Source: Desertibaculum subflavum (GTDB taxonomy: Bacteria; Pseudomonadota; Alphaproteobacteria; Ferrovibrionales; Ferrovibrionaceae). Taken from it: 64,000 nt of DNA. The translations under genes and the position numbers were made by a program. The notes below the pieces were generated by a model. It was given only the letters and a program-made list of their open reading frames with translations, made no database searches and was not told the DNA's origin. The number at the start of each line of letters is the position of its first letter. The stretch's first letter is position 1. The stretch lies in NCBI GenBank assembly GCA_003576705.1, contig QOZS01000005.1:81070-145069 (forward strand), read 5' to 3'. Below are positions 1 to 10,473 of this stretch, piece after piece.

Positions 1-1233
1 CTTGCGCAGATTGTCGCGGTTGTTCCCGCTGCCATCCGTCTTTGGCGGGATGTAGGCCGGACCGAACACTTGCGCCGGGATCTGTTCCCGCAACGGATCG
101 AGCAGAGCAAGCTCGGCCGGCGAGGGCTCGCCGGTCGCGGCCAGTTCAGAATTCTGGAAGATGCTGGAGGTCCGGTTGTAGAGGCGATTGAACAGATTCT
201 TGTTGGTCCACTCGAAATCGAAGGCGAGGCCGATAGCTTCGCGCACCCTCGCGTCCTGGAATTTGGCCCGGCGCAGGTTGAGGAAGAACGCCTGGTAACC
301 CGACGGCGTGTTGTCGGGCAGGGTCATCCGCTGAATGCGGCCGTCGTTTACGGGTGGCTTGTCGTAGCCGGTGGTCCAGCTTCGCGCGGTGAACTCCTCG
401 CGGAAATCGTAGGCGCCGGCGAAAAACGCTTCGAGCGCGATATCGCGGTCGCGGAAGATCTCGGTGCGCGCGAATTCGAAGTTCCATCGTCCTCGCATAA
501 CCGGCAAATCGGCGCCCCACCAGTTCTCGACCCGGCGATAAACGATGCTGCGCCCGCTATCGGCGCGTTCCACCTTGTAGGGGCCGGAACCCAGGAGCGG
601 CGCCAACGTCGTCTCCTCGAAACTGCGCGTTGCCATCTCGGCCTTCGATAGCACCGGCAGGCCGGCCACCTGCACCGGCAGGTCGCGCGTGGCATCGGCA
701 TTGAAGTCGAAACGGATAATGCGCGGGCTCTCGACCACGGCGGCGGCGACCCCACGCATCTGAATCCGATACTGCGGATGGCCTTTGCTGATCAGCAGAT
801 TGAACGTAAAGGCCACGTCTTCCGCGCGGATCGGGGTGCCGTCGTGAAACTGCGCCGCCTCGCGCAGACGGAAGCGGACGAAGCGATTCGCCGGATCGCG
901 CTGCACCGCCTCGGCGACATAGCCGTAAAGCGAATCCGGCTCGTCCTCCACCGCCGCCATCAGGGTGGCGAAGGTGTAGCCGATGCCGAAGCTGTCGCTC
1001 ACCTTCAGCGGCTGCACGCCCTTGAGAATAAAGGGATTGAGATTGTCGAACGGGCGGATGCCCCATTCGGAATAGGTGCCGCCTTTCGGCGCGCTCGGAT
1101 TGACGTAGTCGAGATGTTTGAAATCGGCCGGATACTTCAGGTCGCCGAACACCGAGATGCCGTGGCGAAAGTCGTTGGCCAACGCCGGTATCGCGAACAG
1201 CGCTGTGGCCAGGAAGATCAACGCTCGTCTCAT
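1..1233 (-). CDS. yejA: YejA-like peptide ABC transporter substrate-binding protein (3' end outside window)
   Basis: The 411 visible codons start with a Sec signal peptide (MRRALIFLATALFAIPALA) and continue as a family 5 extracellular solute-binding protein. Recognisable blocks include HLDYVNPSAPKGG, FHDGTPIRAEDVAFTF, SGPYKV, RGRWNFE and FDFEWTNKNLFNR. These match what I recall of Escherichia coli YejA, the periplasmic binding protein of the YejABEF transporter for oligopeptides and microcin C. The ATG shares the sequence ATGA with the xerC stop, so the gene is probably translationally coupled to xerC. The C-terminus and any yejBEF permease/ATPase genes would lie left of position 1. The substrate is inferred from the family only. 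Confidence 0.9.
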   Translation of the reverse strand, partial: MRRALIFLATALFAIPALANDFRHGISVFGDLKYPADFKHLDYVNPSAPKGGTYSEWGIRPFDNLNPFILKGVQPLKVSDSFGIGYTFATLMAAVEDEPDSLYGYVAEAVQRDPANRFVRFRLREAAQFHDGTPIRAEDVAFTFNLLISKGHPQYRIQMRGVAAAVVESPRIIRFDFNADATRDLPVQVAGLPVLSKAEMATRSFEETTLAPLLGSGPYKVERADSGRSIVYRRVENWWGADLPVMRGRWNFEFARTEIFRDRDIALEAFFAGAYDFREEFTARSWTTGYDKPPVNDGRIQRMTLPDNTPSGYQAFFLNLRRAKFQDARVREAIGLAFDFEWTNKNLFNRLYNRTSSIFQNSELAATGEPSPAELALLDPLREQIPAQVFGPAYIPPKTDGSGNNRDNLRK

Positions 1234-2183
1234 GCCGCTGCCTTCGCGCGTGGATGGGCCTTTGCGTGTGCCTCGATCAGGCGTGCCGCCTCGACCTCGG
1301 TATAGCGCTGCGTGGTGGAAAGCGAGGCATGGCCGAGCAGTTCCTGGATCACGCGGAGGTCGCCGCCCGCTGCGAGCAAATGCGTAGCGAAGCTGTGGCG
1401 CAACGCGTGCGGCGTCGCGCTTTCCGGCAGGCCGAGGCCGCGGCGCAGGTCGCGTACCCGCTTCTGGATGATGGCGGGGTCGAGCGGCTTCCCGCGCGCA
1501 CCGACGAAGAGCGGCTGCTTGCCGGCCGGCCGATGCGGGCAGGCGGCGATATAGGCGGCCACCGCGTCGCGGATCGCCGGCAGGACCGGCACCACGCGTT
1601 CCTTGCCGCCTTTGCCGCGGACGCGGAGCGTATCGCCTTTCGGTGCCTGGTCCGCAGCAAGGCCGAGCGCCTCGCCGATGCGAAGCCCGGCGCCGTAGAG
1701 CAGCGACAGCACGGCCGCGTCGCGGAGGCCGATCCAGGCTTCCTCGGCTTCGGCCGCCTGGTCCACCAGCGCCAGCGCGCTTTCCGGCTGCACCGGCCGC
1801 GGCAGCGGCGCGCGGCGCTTGGGGCCGCGCAGGGCGGCGAAGGCGGCGTTGCGCAGCCGTCCGTTGCGCTCCAGCCAGCGCACGAAGCCGCGCACAGCCG
1901 AGAGCGCGCGGGCCGCACTCGCAGCCGAAAGCCCGTCGGCGCGGCGGTGGGCGAGATAGGCGCGCAGATCGGCGATGCCGACGGCTTGCAGATCGTCGAG
2001 ATCCGGGGCGCCGCCGAGATGCAGGCCAAGGAAATCGACGAAGGCCGCGAGGTCGCGGGCATAGGCGAGCAGAGTGTGCCGCGCGGCACGCTTCTCGCCT
2101 TCCAGCCAGCCGATCCAATCCCGCGCCGCCGCCGCCAGCGGCGCGGCAGCCGAGCGGCCGGGATCGATCAGCGTGCGAGCCAC
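1230..2183 (-). CDS. xerC: Tyrosine recombinase XerC
   Basis: Site-specific tyrosine recombinase of about 317 residues that resolves chromosome dimers at dif together with XerD. The N-terminal SAM-like core-binding domain (EKRAARHTLLAYARDL) is followed by the catalytic domain. The catalytic residues are all visible: Arg in GAGLRIGEAL, Lys in RGKGGKERV, HALRHSFATH, GHAS, and the nucleophile Tyr in TQRYTEV. I chose the GTG at 2183, which overlaps the end of the upstream DUF484 gene; an in-frame open stretch extends further upstream but lies inside that gene. The DUF484 neighbour and the lack of any phage genes mark it as the housekeeping XerC rather than an integrase. Confidence 0.93.
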   Translation of the reverse strand: MARTLIDPGRSAAAPLAAAARDWIGWLEGEKRAARHTLLAYARDLAAFVDFLGLHLGGAPDLDDLQAVGIADLRAYLAHRRADGLSAASAARALSAVRGFVRWLERNGRLRNAAFAALRGPKRRAPLPRPVQPESALALVDQAAEAEEAWIGLRDAAVLSLLYGAGLRIGEALGLAADQAPKGDTLRVRGKGGKERVVPVLPAIRDAVAAYIAACPHRPAGKQPLFVGARGKPLDPAIIQKRVRDLRRGLGLPESATPHALRHSFATHLLAAGGDLRVIQELLGHASLSTTQRYTEVEAARLIEAHAKAHPRAKAAA

Positions 2184-2884
2184 AGGCGCAGCAGCCGCTC
2201 GACGACGCGGCAGAGGAAGCGCAGCAATTCGGTGCCCTGGCCCGGATGAAACCGGCCCGGCGCGCGCGAGCCGAAAGCAAGCAGCGCCGGCGGATGGTCG
2301 GGACCGAGATCGAGCCGCACCAGCGCGTCGGACCGAACGAGGTCGGCGGCCGGGCCGAACAGCGCCTGGGCGCGCTCGGTCTCGGTGCGCAGCAGAATGT
2401 CGCGGCCGGAACCCAGCATGCGCTCGACCCCGCCGCGCGACAGCAGGCGGATGTCGCTGCCCTGCACCCATTTCGGTCCGGGCGCGCGCGCCTCCACCGC
2501 CAAGGCGACGGCATCGAGATCGAGGATCTGCGGCAAGTCCTGAGTCAGCGTGTGCAGGAAATGCTCGCGCCCCGGCGCCTCCAGCGCGGCCATCACCGCC
2601 TGGTGGATCTGGCCCTGGGTCGCGAGGTTGTTGCGGCTCGCCGCCAGCAGCGCGCCTTGCGTATCGCGGAGCCGCCGCACCTCGCCGCCCAGGCGATCGA
2701 GCATATGGCGCTGCAGATCGGCGACCTTGGCGTCGCCCTCGTGGCGATCCGGCGGCTGGAGGCGGGCGAGAAGCGCCGGATTGTCGCGCAGCACCTCGGG
2801 CCGTCGCTGCAGGAAGGCCTCGATCTCGTCGTCGGTCGGCGTCCGCGCGACCGCCGCCTTCTCCTTGCCTTCACGCGCGGTCAT
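2168..2884 (-). CDS. DUF484 family protein
   Basis: Protein of about 238 residues. The N-terminus (DEIEAFLQRRPEVLRDNPALLARLQPP) is typical of DUF484, a GAF-like family often encoded directly upstream of xerC in proteobacteria. The middle part has a predicted coiled-coil-like stretch around RHMLDRLGGEVRRLRD. The molecular function of the family is not established. The ATG lies 10 bp after the aldolase stop, and the 3' end overlaps the start of xerC by 16 bp, so the block aldolase–DUF484–xerC is very probably one transcript. Confidence 0.88.
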   Translation of the reverse strand: MTAREGKEKAAVARTPTDDEIEAFLQRRPEVLRDNPALLARLQPPDRHEGDAKVADLQRHMLDRLGGEVRRLRDTQGALLAASRNNLATQGQIHQAVMAALEAPGREHFLHTLTQDLPQILDLDAVALAVEARAPGPKWVQGSDIRLLSRGGVERMLGSGRDILLRTETERAQALFGPAADLVRSDALVRLDLGPDHPPALLAFGSRAPGRFHPGQGTELLRFLCRVVERLLRLWLAR

Positions 2885-2894
2885 CTGCCCTGCC

Positions 2895-3557
2895 TCAACG
2901 CCCGAGGATCGACTGGCCGGTCTTCTTCCAGTCTTCGAGGAAGGCGGCGAGCCCCTTGTCGGTGAGCGGATGGTGCACGAGCTTGCGCAGCACGTCCGGC
3001 GGCAGGGTCGCGACATCGGCGCCGAGCTTGGCCGCCTGCACCACGTGGACCGGGTGGCGGATCGAGGCAACCAGCACCTCGGTCTCGAATTGCGGATACT
3101 GGCCGTAGATCTCGACGATGTCGGCGATCAGCTCCATGCCATCCTGGCCGATATCGTCGAGCCGGCCGACGAAAGGCGAGATGAAGGACGCGCCCGCCTT
3201 GGCGGCGAGCAACGCCTGGGCGGCGGAGAAGCAGAGCGTGACGTTCACGCCGATGCCGGCCTGGCGCAAGGTCTTGCAGGCCTTGAGGCCCGGCATGGTC
3301 AGCGGCAGCTTGACGCAGACATTGGGGGCGATCTCGGCGAGCTTGCGCCCCTCGGTCACCATGTTGTCGTAGTCGATCGCCGTCACCTCCGCGCTCACCG
3401 GCCCGTCGACCAGCGAGCAGATCTCCTTCACCACCTCGATGAAATTGCGGCCCGACTTGGCGATCAGCGACGGGTTGGTGGTGACGCCGTCGAGCAGGCC
3501 GGTCGCTGCCAGATCGGCGATCTCCTTGGTATCGGCAGTATCGACAAAGAATTTCAT
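2895..3557 (-). CDS. fsa: Fructose-6-phosphate aldolase / short transaldolase (TalC/MipB family)
   Basis: Protein of 220 residues, the usual size for the short transaldolase family. It begins [13 protein letters not shown] and contains [14 protein letters not shown]. The Schiff-base lysine is expected in CVKLPLT. Members act on dihydroxyacetone-type donors and either transfer a three-carbon unit (transaldolase) or cleave fructose 6-phosphate. The sequence alone does not decide between the two activities. It is the first gene of the minus-strand block leading into DUF484 and xerC, an arrangement also seen in other alphaproteobacteria. Confidence 0.92.
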   Translation of the reverse strand: MKFFVDTADTKEIADLAATGLLDGVTTNPSLIAKSGRNFIEVVKEICSLVDGPVSAEVTAIDYDNMVTEGRKLAEIAPNVCVKLPLTMPGLKACKTLRQAGIGVNVTLCFSAAQALLAAKAGASFISPFVGRLDDIGQDGMELIADIVEIYGQYPQFETEVLVASIRHPVHVVQAAKLGADVATLPPDVLRKLVHHPLTDKGLAAFLEDWKKTGQSILGR

Positions 3558-3652
3558 CGCATGGCTTTCCGTGGCGAACGAGTTCGGCGGAGACTAGCTG
3601 AACCGCGTGGCCGGCGCCACGATGGGGCGATCAGGTCGAGGGAGGAGGGAAG

Positions 3653-4147
3653 ATGTCGGAGGAGACATTGCGGCGCGACTTGCGGGCGGCATTCGCCAAC
3701 CGGGCGATGCTCTACTGGTCGATCTATCGCTCGCTTGCGGCGGCGCTGGGGTCCGATCAGGCCGAGGCCCTGCTGTCGGCCGGGATCCGCGCGCGGGGCG
3801 CCGAAGTCTCCGGCGTGCTGGCGGCGCATGCGCCGGGGGACATGCCGGGCCTGCGCGACGCCTTCCTGGGTACCATCGCCGATCAAGGGCGCATGTTTCA
3901 GCCGGAGGTTGTACGTTGCGATGCAGGCCACCTGGACATCGACTTTCATCGCTGCCCGCTGAAGGAGACCTGGGTCGAAGCCGGCCTGCCGCCGGATACG
4001 GTGGCCCGGCTGTGCCGGATCGCCGGCAAGATCGACAACGGCATGTTCGAGACGGCGGGATTTACCTTTACATCGGAAACTTGGGCGCCGGGGCGGGATG
4101 GCTGCTGCCGATTGCGGGTCCGGCCGGGCTCGCCGGCTACCCCATAG
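3653..4147 (+). CDS. L-2-amino-thiazoline-4-carboxylic acid hydrolase-like protein
   Basis: Protein of 164 residues resembling the ATC-hydrolase family. In pseudomonads the founding member opens 2-aminothiazoline-4-carboxylate on the way to L-cysteine; most relatives are uncharacterised. Supporting features are the N-terminal helix bundle (AMLYWSIYRSLAAALG), the central HRCPLKETW block and the C-terminal GFTFTSETWAPGRDGCC segment, with clustered Cys residues. The ATG follows the purine-rich stretch GAGGGAGGAAG, a strong ribosome binding site. It stands alone, divergent from the aldolase gene. The substrate in this organism is unknown. Confidence 0.72.
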   Translation: MSEETLRRDLRAAFANRAMLYWSIYRSLAAALGSDQAEALLSAGIRARGAEVSGVLAAHAPGDMPGLRDAFLGTIADQGRMFQPEVVRCDAGHLDIDFHRCPLKETWVEAGLPPDTVARLCRIAGKIDNGMFETAGFTFTSETWAPGRDGCCRLRVRPGSPATP

Positions 4148-4190
4148 GGGATAAGCGGCCCGGAACCTAACCGATCCTTAACTGCGGCCG

Positions 4191-5339
4191 ATGATGAATT
4201 CCCAGCATCAGCCGGGCATTTCAGCCCGGATCGGACAGTCTGATATGGAAAAGTCGCTCGACCACTATCTCCTGGACTTCCTGAACAGCCCCGAGGCGCG
4301 GGACAGCACCCGCGTGGCGGAAAGCGTGGCGACGCTGCATGCCAGCGGCCGGCTCAGCCACCGCGAGCGCGTCATCGCCGACGACATCCTGCGGCTGATG
4401 ACCAAGGCGGTGGAGGTCAGCGTGCGCGAGGCGCTCGCCGAGCACCTCAAGCACAGCCAGCTCCTGCCGCGCGACGTCGCCATGACGCTGGCGCGGGACG
4501 TGGAAAGCGTTTCCATCCCGATCCTCGGCTATTCGCAGGTACTGACCGACGAAGACCTGGTCGCCATCGTCCGCGGCAAGGTGCCGGCGAAGCAGGTCGC
4601 GATCGCGGGCCGCGCCCGCGTTTCTTCCATGCTGTCCGAATCCTTGGCGCGCGAGGGCGACCGCGCGGCTGTGCTGCGCCTGGTCGGCAACGAGGGTGCC
4701 GATATTCGCGAGAACGCCTTCGGCAACGTGCTGGATCGCTTCGGCCGCGATGCCGATATCGGCGCCGCCGTGGTGCGCCGGCCCAAACTGCCGGTCGGGG
4801 TCGCCGGCCGGCTGGTCGGGCTGGTCAGCGAGAGCCTGAAGCAGGAACTGGTGGCGCGGCACCGCATCTCGGCGGAAATGGTCAATGCCGCGGTGCGCCA
4901 GGGCGGCGAGGGCTCCGTCCTCACCTTCATCGCGCCGCTCAACCAGCTCGACGAGGTGGTCGATTCCGTGCGCCGCTTCCACCGCGAGGGCAAGCTGACG
5001 CCGACCCTGATTCTGCGCGCGCTCTGCCTCGGCCAGCTCGACTTCTTCGAGACTGCGCTGGCGATCAAGGGCGGCCAGCCGATCGACGTGACCCGGCGCC
5101 AGCTCATGGACCCGAAGCAGTTCCCCAACCTGTTCCGTAAGGCGGGCATGCCCGCGGGAATGCTGGCGACCTGCGTCCAGATCATGGAAATCCTGGCCGC
5201 CGAGATCGAACAGGCAGCGCTGCTGCCAAGCGACGTACGCCGGACCGTGGCGCGACTGGTCGATCGTCCTGATTTCGACGCGCGAGATCTTGAACAATTG
5301 TTGAGCACGATCGAACAACGTGTACCGATCGCAAGTTAG
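4191..5339 (+). CDS. DUF2336 domain-containing protein
   Basis: Helical protein of 382 residues, or about 364 if the internal ATG at 4245 (MEKSLDHYLLDFLN) is used; no strong Shine-Dalgarno sequence separates the two. The repeated alpha-helical pattern (SHRERVIADDILRLM, DVAMTLARDVESVSIPILGYS) and the helix-turn repeats resemble DUF2336, a HEAT-like family common in alphaproteobacteria with no settled function. There is no signal peptide or membrane segment, so it is expected to be cytoplasmic. The 3' end runs up to the Sel1/SPOR gene downstream. Confidence 0.8.
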   Translation: MMNSQHQPGISARIGQSDMEKSLDHYLLDFLNSPEARDSTRVAESVATLHASGRLSHRERVIADDILRLMTKAVEVSVREALAEHLKHSQLLPRDVAMTLARDVESVSIPILGYSQVLTDEDLVAIVRGKVPAKQVAIAGRARVSSMLSESLAREGDRAAVLRLVGNEGADIRENAFGNVLDRFGRDADIGAAVVRRPKLPVGVAGRLVGLVSESLKQELVARHRISAEMVNAAVRQGGEGSVLTFIAPLNQLDEVVDSVRRFHREGKLTPTLILRALCLGQLDFFETALAIKGGQPIDVTRRQLMDPKQFPNLFRKAGMPAGMLATCVQIMEILAAEIEQAALLPSDVRRTVARLVDRPDFDARDLEQLLSTIEQRVPIAS

Positions 5340-5403
5340 CGTACTTTTCAGCGCTTCCGATTATTGTGCGTTAACGAAGCCTGCGATTCGGGGTCGCAAT
5401 CCC

Positions 5404-6066
5404 GTGCCCACTTTTTCGCGTACAGTCATCGCCGCGGCCATGTTGCTGACGCCCGCTCCCGCGCTGGCGGATCTGGCCGACGCGCTGAAGGCCATCCAGC
5501 AACGCGACTTCGCGACGGCGGTGCGCGAGCTGTCGCCGCTCGCGAAGTCGGGCGATCCGGAAGCGCAGTATCAGCTGGGTACGCTCTACGCCAACGGCGA
5601 CGGCGTGACACAGAACTATGACGCGGCAAAGGGGCTGTTCAGCGCCGCGGCGGCTCAGGGCAATGGGCGCGCCCGGCAGGCGCTCACCTTCCTGGCCGAT
5701 ATCGGCGCCATTTCGATGGCCGCGCCGCCATCCGCCATCGTTGCGGCTTCGATGCAGCCGATTTCTCCGGCACCGGCGCCGGGCCATGCCGCGGAAACGG
5801 CAGCGGCGCCGGGTGTGCCCGGCGGTTTGCGGCTGCAGCTCGGCACGGTGCTGACCGAAGCGGGCGGGGTCTCCGAGGCGCGCCGCGTGGCGCGGCGGTT
5901 TCAGAGCCAACTCGACGGTGTCGCGGTGACGTCCGAGCAGTATCAAATGGCCAGCGGCGACATCGTCTATCGCCTGCTGACGCCAGCGCTTGCGGAAGCG
6001 CAGGCGCGTGACCTCTGTGACCGCATCCGTGCCGAGAGCGGGTCCTGCCTGCTGGTCAATCCGTAA
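5404..6066 (+). CDS. Sel1-repeat and SPOR-domain envelope protein
   Basis: Protein of about 220 residues. The proposed start is GTG at 5404, which places a clean Sec signal peptide at the N-terminus (TVIAAAMLLTPAPALA); an upstream extension would bury it. After cleavage come two Sel1-type repeats (AKSGDPEAQYQLGTLYANG and DAAKGLFSAAAAQGNGRARQ), then an Ala/Pro linker, then a C-terminal SPOR-like domain (GLRLQLGTVLTEAGGVSEA to ESGSCLLV). SPOR domains bind glycan strands lacking stem peptides, so a role near division septa is plausible but inferred. It converges with glpK, with only 6 bp between the stop codons. Confidence 0.78.
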   Translation: MPTFSRTVIAAAMLLTPAPALADLADALKAIQQRDFATAVRELSPLAKSGDPEAQYQLGTLYANGDGVTQNYDAAKGLFSAAAAQGNGRARQALTFLADIGAISMAAPPSAIVAASMQPISPAPAPGHAAETAAAPGVPGGLRLQLGTVLTEAGGVSEARRVARRFQSQLDGVAVTSEQYQMASGDIVYRLLTPALAEAQARDLCDRIRAESGSCLLVNP

Positions 6067-6072
6067 GCGCTT

Positions 6073-7578
<1,506 letters not shown>

Positions 7579-7606
7579 GTCCTCCCCCGTCGACTTGCCT
7601 TGTCGC

Positions 7607-8977
7607 TCAGCGGCGCTGCGATTGCTGGCCGCGCTCGGCGGCGGCCAGGATGTCGTCGGCGCGCAGCGCGGCGGCCGAGCCGGGCGGCAGCTTCTGGCGG
7701 GCACGCTCGGCCTGCTGGCGCGCATCGAGATAACGGCCGAGACGGATCGCCCGTTCGGCGGAGGCGAGATGCGCCATGCCGAGATTGCCGTCGCGGCCAT
7801 AGGCGATGGCGAGCTGGTACCAGACCGAGGCGTTGCTGGGGTCGTCCCGCACGGCGACCTCAAGATTGCCGATCGCCGGCTTCACCAGCGTGTCGTCCTC
7901 GGTACTGATCTGCGCCTGTCCGAGCGCGTAGCGGAGCAGGGGCTCGTGCGGCGCGATCTCGACGGCGCGCTCGAGCAGCGGAATCGCCTCGCGCGCGCGG
8001 CCATTCTCGAACAGCATCTGCGCCTTCATCTCGAGGTAGTAGGGGTCCTTCGGCGCCTCGGCGATCAGCGAATCCATCAACGGCAGGGCACGATCGAGCT
8101 GAGGGACACGGTACCAGGCGATGGCACGGGCGTAGCGTCCGGCGGCCGAGGCGTCGCTTTCCGGATAGCGTTGCAGCGTGGTGCCGAGCGGCTGCAGGAA
8201 GCCGATCAGCTTCCCCTGCACCCGGCGCAGCATTGCGGTCTGATTGGCCGAGGCCGGCTTTTCGGCAAAGGGCGATGCATTCACCCGCGTCGACAGCGCG
8301 TCGATCCGCTCGCGCGAAATCGGGTGGGTCCGCACGTAGGGGTCCTGACGGGAGATCAGCAGAGCCTCCTGGTCGCCGAGGACCTTGAGGAACTCGACCA
8401 GCCCGCGCGAAGAGAGGCCGACCTGATCGAGATAGCCCACGGCGGCCTGGTCGGCCTGGGATTCCTGCGTGCGCGAGAATTGCAGAAGCGACCGCTCGGC
8501 GAGCTGTTGCCCGCCGCTCATCACCGCCGCTCCCGCATTGCCGCCGCCGGCCACCACCGCGGCGGCGCCGAGCAGGATCGACAACAACGCGGTCGCCATC
8601 GCGTCGCGGACCGCCTCCTCGCCGCGCGCAAGATGACCGCCGGCGATATGGCCGGTTTCGTGCGCGATCACGCCGATCAGCTGCCGCGGTGTCGCCACGC
8701 GCTCCAGCAGACCGGTGTGGATGAAGATGTGCTGGCCGCCGGCGACGAAGGCGTTCAGCGAGGAATCGTTGACGATGTGAATCGCCACCGCGTTCGGATC
8801 CAGGCCGGCCGCCTGCCACACTGGCGTGGCCAGAACCCGGATGATATGCTCCGTCTCCGCATCGCGGATGAGGGAGAGCGACCTCGCCTGCGCACTGGCC
8901 TCGCCTGCTGGGGCCAGCGCCACGGCCGCCGCGATGAGGGCAGCTCCGACCCGCGGCCGCAGGAAGAGTTTGGTCAC
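7607..8977 (-). CDS. Periplasmic M48 metalloprotease with C-terminal TPR repeats (BepA-like)
   Basis: Protein of about 456 residues. A signal peptide ([19 protein letters not shown]) is followed by an M48 peptidase domain with the zinc motif HETGH (near residues 106-110) and the third-ligand region QESQAD. The C-terminal half contains several TPR units. This resembles BepA/YfgC, an outer-membrane quality-control protease and chaperone. I chose the GTG at 8977 because GGAGGT sits 9 nt upstream; the earlier GTG at 8986 touches that ribosome binding site and the TTG at 9004 precedes it. The substrate is inferred from the family. Confidence 0.88.
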   Translation of the reverse strand: MTKLFLRPRVGAALIAAAVALAPAGEASAQARSLSLIRDAETEHIIRVLATPVWQAAGLDPNAVAIHIVNDSSLNAFVAGGQHIFIHTGLLERVATPRQLIGVIAHETGHIAGGHLARGEEAVRDAMATALLSILLGAAAVVAGGGNAGAAVMSGGQQLAERSLLQFSRTQESQADQAAVGYLDQVGLSSRGLVEFLKVLGDQEALLISRQDPYVRTHPISRERIDALSTRVNASPFAEKPASANQTAMLRRVQGKLIGFLQPLGTTLQRYPESDASAAGRYARAIAWYRVPQLDRALPLMDSLIAEAPKDPYYLEMKAQMLFENGRAREAIPLLERAVEIAPHEPLLRYALGQAQISTEDDTLVKPAIGNLEVAVRDDPSNASVWYQLAIAYGRDGNLGMAHLASAERAIRLGRYLDARQQAERARQKLPPGSAAALRADDILAAAERGQQSQRR

Positions 8978-9021
8978 CAGCTTCACACCTCCGGCCCCCG
9001 TCAACGTAAGGTAGGAATACG

Positions 9022-10473
9022 GTGCCGCGCCGTCAATCTAATGGCTCCGCGATCATTGCGCTTTGGTCGGTTCTGATGCTGCTCGCCGCCTGCGCGCAGG
9101 ATGCGGCGCCGGCGGGGCCCTTCTTCGGCGGCGCCGCCGCCGAGGAGCCCCGTGCCGCGACGGTCGCGCGGGACGTCCTGGAGCAGGGCGGCAACGCGGC
9201 CGACGGCGCGGTAGCAGCCTTCTTCGCCATGACGGCGACCTATCCGGCAGCAGCCTCGCCGGGCGGCGGCGGCATCTGCCTCGTGCATCGGCCCGATCCG
9301 GCGAAGAGCGAGATGCTGGATTTTCCGGTGCGCAAGGCGGCGCGGGGTGGGACGATCGGCGTGCCCGCCGCGGTACCTGCGATGTATGCCCTGCACGCCC
9401 GCTATGGCCGGCTGCGCTGGGCCAACGTGCTGGTGCCGGGCGAGCAGCTCGCGCGTTTCGGGCATCCGATGTCGCGCGCCGCGGCGACGGCGGTACGCGC
9501 GACTTCCCTTGGCCTGCTGGACACGGCCGCGTCGATCTACGGCGCGCCAGGCGGCGATGTGCTGCAGGAAGGCCAGACCTTCCGCAATCCGGCGCTCGGC
9601 GCCACCATCGGCCGACTGCGTACCACCGGGCCGCAGGAGCTGCATCGCGGCCAGCTCGCGAGGCTGCTGCTGGAAGACATCGCAGGCGCCGGCGGGCAGG
9701 TGGATGAGCAGGACTTGCGGGCAATGGCGCCCGTATGGTCGGCCCCGATCACCATCGAATACGACAACTCGCAGCTGCTGGTCGCCAACAACGTCGCGGG
9801 CGAGGTGTTCCGCGACTTGTGGACCGATCTCGTGCGCGAGCCGGGATTGTGGCGCCGCGCGAGCGTCGACCGCTCGCACTTCCTCGATGCGATCGGCAAG
9901 GCGAATCGCCGTTTCGGGGCGAGCCCGCCGATCGGGTCCGACAACACCGCGGGCATTGTGGTCGCCGATCGCGATGGGATGGTGGTCGCCTGCGGCTTCA
10001 CCATGGGGCCGCCTTTCGGTGCGCAGCGCTACGGCAAGGCGACGGGCATCATGCTCGCCGCCGCGCCGAAGGATGGTATCGATCAGCAGCAGCTGCTGCT
10101 GCCGATCATCGGCGCCAGCCCGAACATCAAGCAGGTCTTCCTCGGGGCTGTCGCCACCGGCGGGGCGCTGGCGCCGGCCGCCGCCTTCGAGACGATCGCG
10201 CAGATCGTTCCCGCGCAGCGCCGCGCGCCGGAAGCACTGGCCAGCCCGCGCGTGTTCTGGGCCGGGCCGGGGTCCATCATGCTGTTCGAGAACGGCACGT
10301 CGCGCGAGATGGTGGCCGATGCGCATGCGCGCGGAATCGACCAGGTGATGATGCAGGCGATCGGCCAGGTCAACCTGTTGCACTGCACGGAGGCCTTGCC
10401 GCGGGTGCCGCAATCCTGCGGCTTTCGCGCCGATCCGCGCGGCTTCGGCCTCGGTGCCGGCGGGGGCTTCTGA
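9022..10473 (+). CDS. Gamma-glutamyltransferase-like lipoprotein
   Basis: Protein of 483 residues starting at GTG, with a lipoprotein signal ending in LAAC (Cys near residue 24), so probably membrane-anchored in the periplasm. The fold family is recognisable from DVLEQGGNAADGAVAAFFA and SPGGGGICLV, and from the region around residue 309 that aligns with the autocatalytic Thr of gamma-glutamyltranspeptidases. Here it reads SDNTAGIVVAD instead of the usual TTHxS pattern: the first Thr and the final Asp remain, but the second Thr and the His are changed. Whether it self-processes or uses gamma-glutamyl substrates is therefore uncertain. The stop overlaps the ATG of the next gene (TGATG). Confidence 0.75.
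   Translation: MPRRQSNGSAIIALWSVLMLLAACAQDAAPAGPFFGGAAAEEPRAATVARDVLEQGGNAADGAVAAFFAMTATYPAAASPGGGGICLVHRPDPAKSEMLDFPVRKAARGGTIGVPAAVPAMYALHARYGRLRWANVLVPGEQLARFGHPMSRAAATAVRATSLGLLDTAASIYGAPGGDVLQEGQTFRNPALGATIGRLRTTGPQELHRGQLARLLLEDIAGAGGQVDEQDLRAMAPVWSAPITIEYDNSQLLVANNVAGEVFRDLWTDLVREPGLWRRASVDRSHFLDAIGKANRRFGASPPIGSDNTAGIVVADRDGMVVACGFTMGPPFGAQRYGKATGIMLAAAPKDGIDQQQLLLPIIGASPNIKQVFLGAVATGGALAPAAAFETIAQIVPAQRRAPEALASPRVFWAGPGSIMLFENGTSREMVADAHARGIDQVMMQAIGQVNLLHCTEALPRVPQSCGFRADPRGFGLGAGGGF

Noticed and set aside
1230..2183. Tyrosine recombinase as a sign of a mobile element
   Set aside because: The gene is XerC with DUF484 upstream and housekeeping neighbours; no attachment sites or phage genes were seen.
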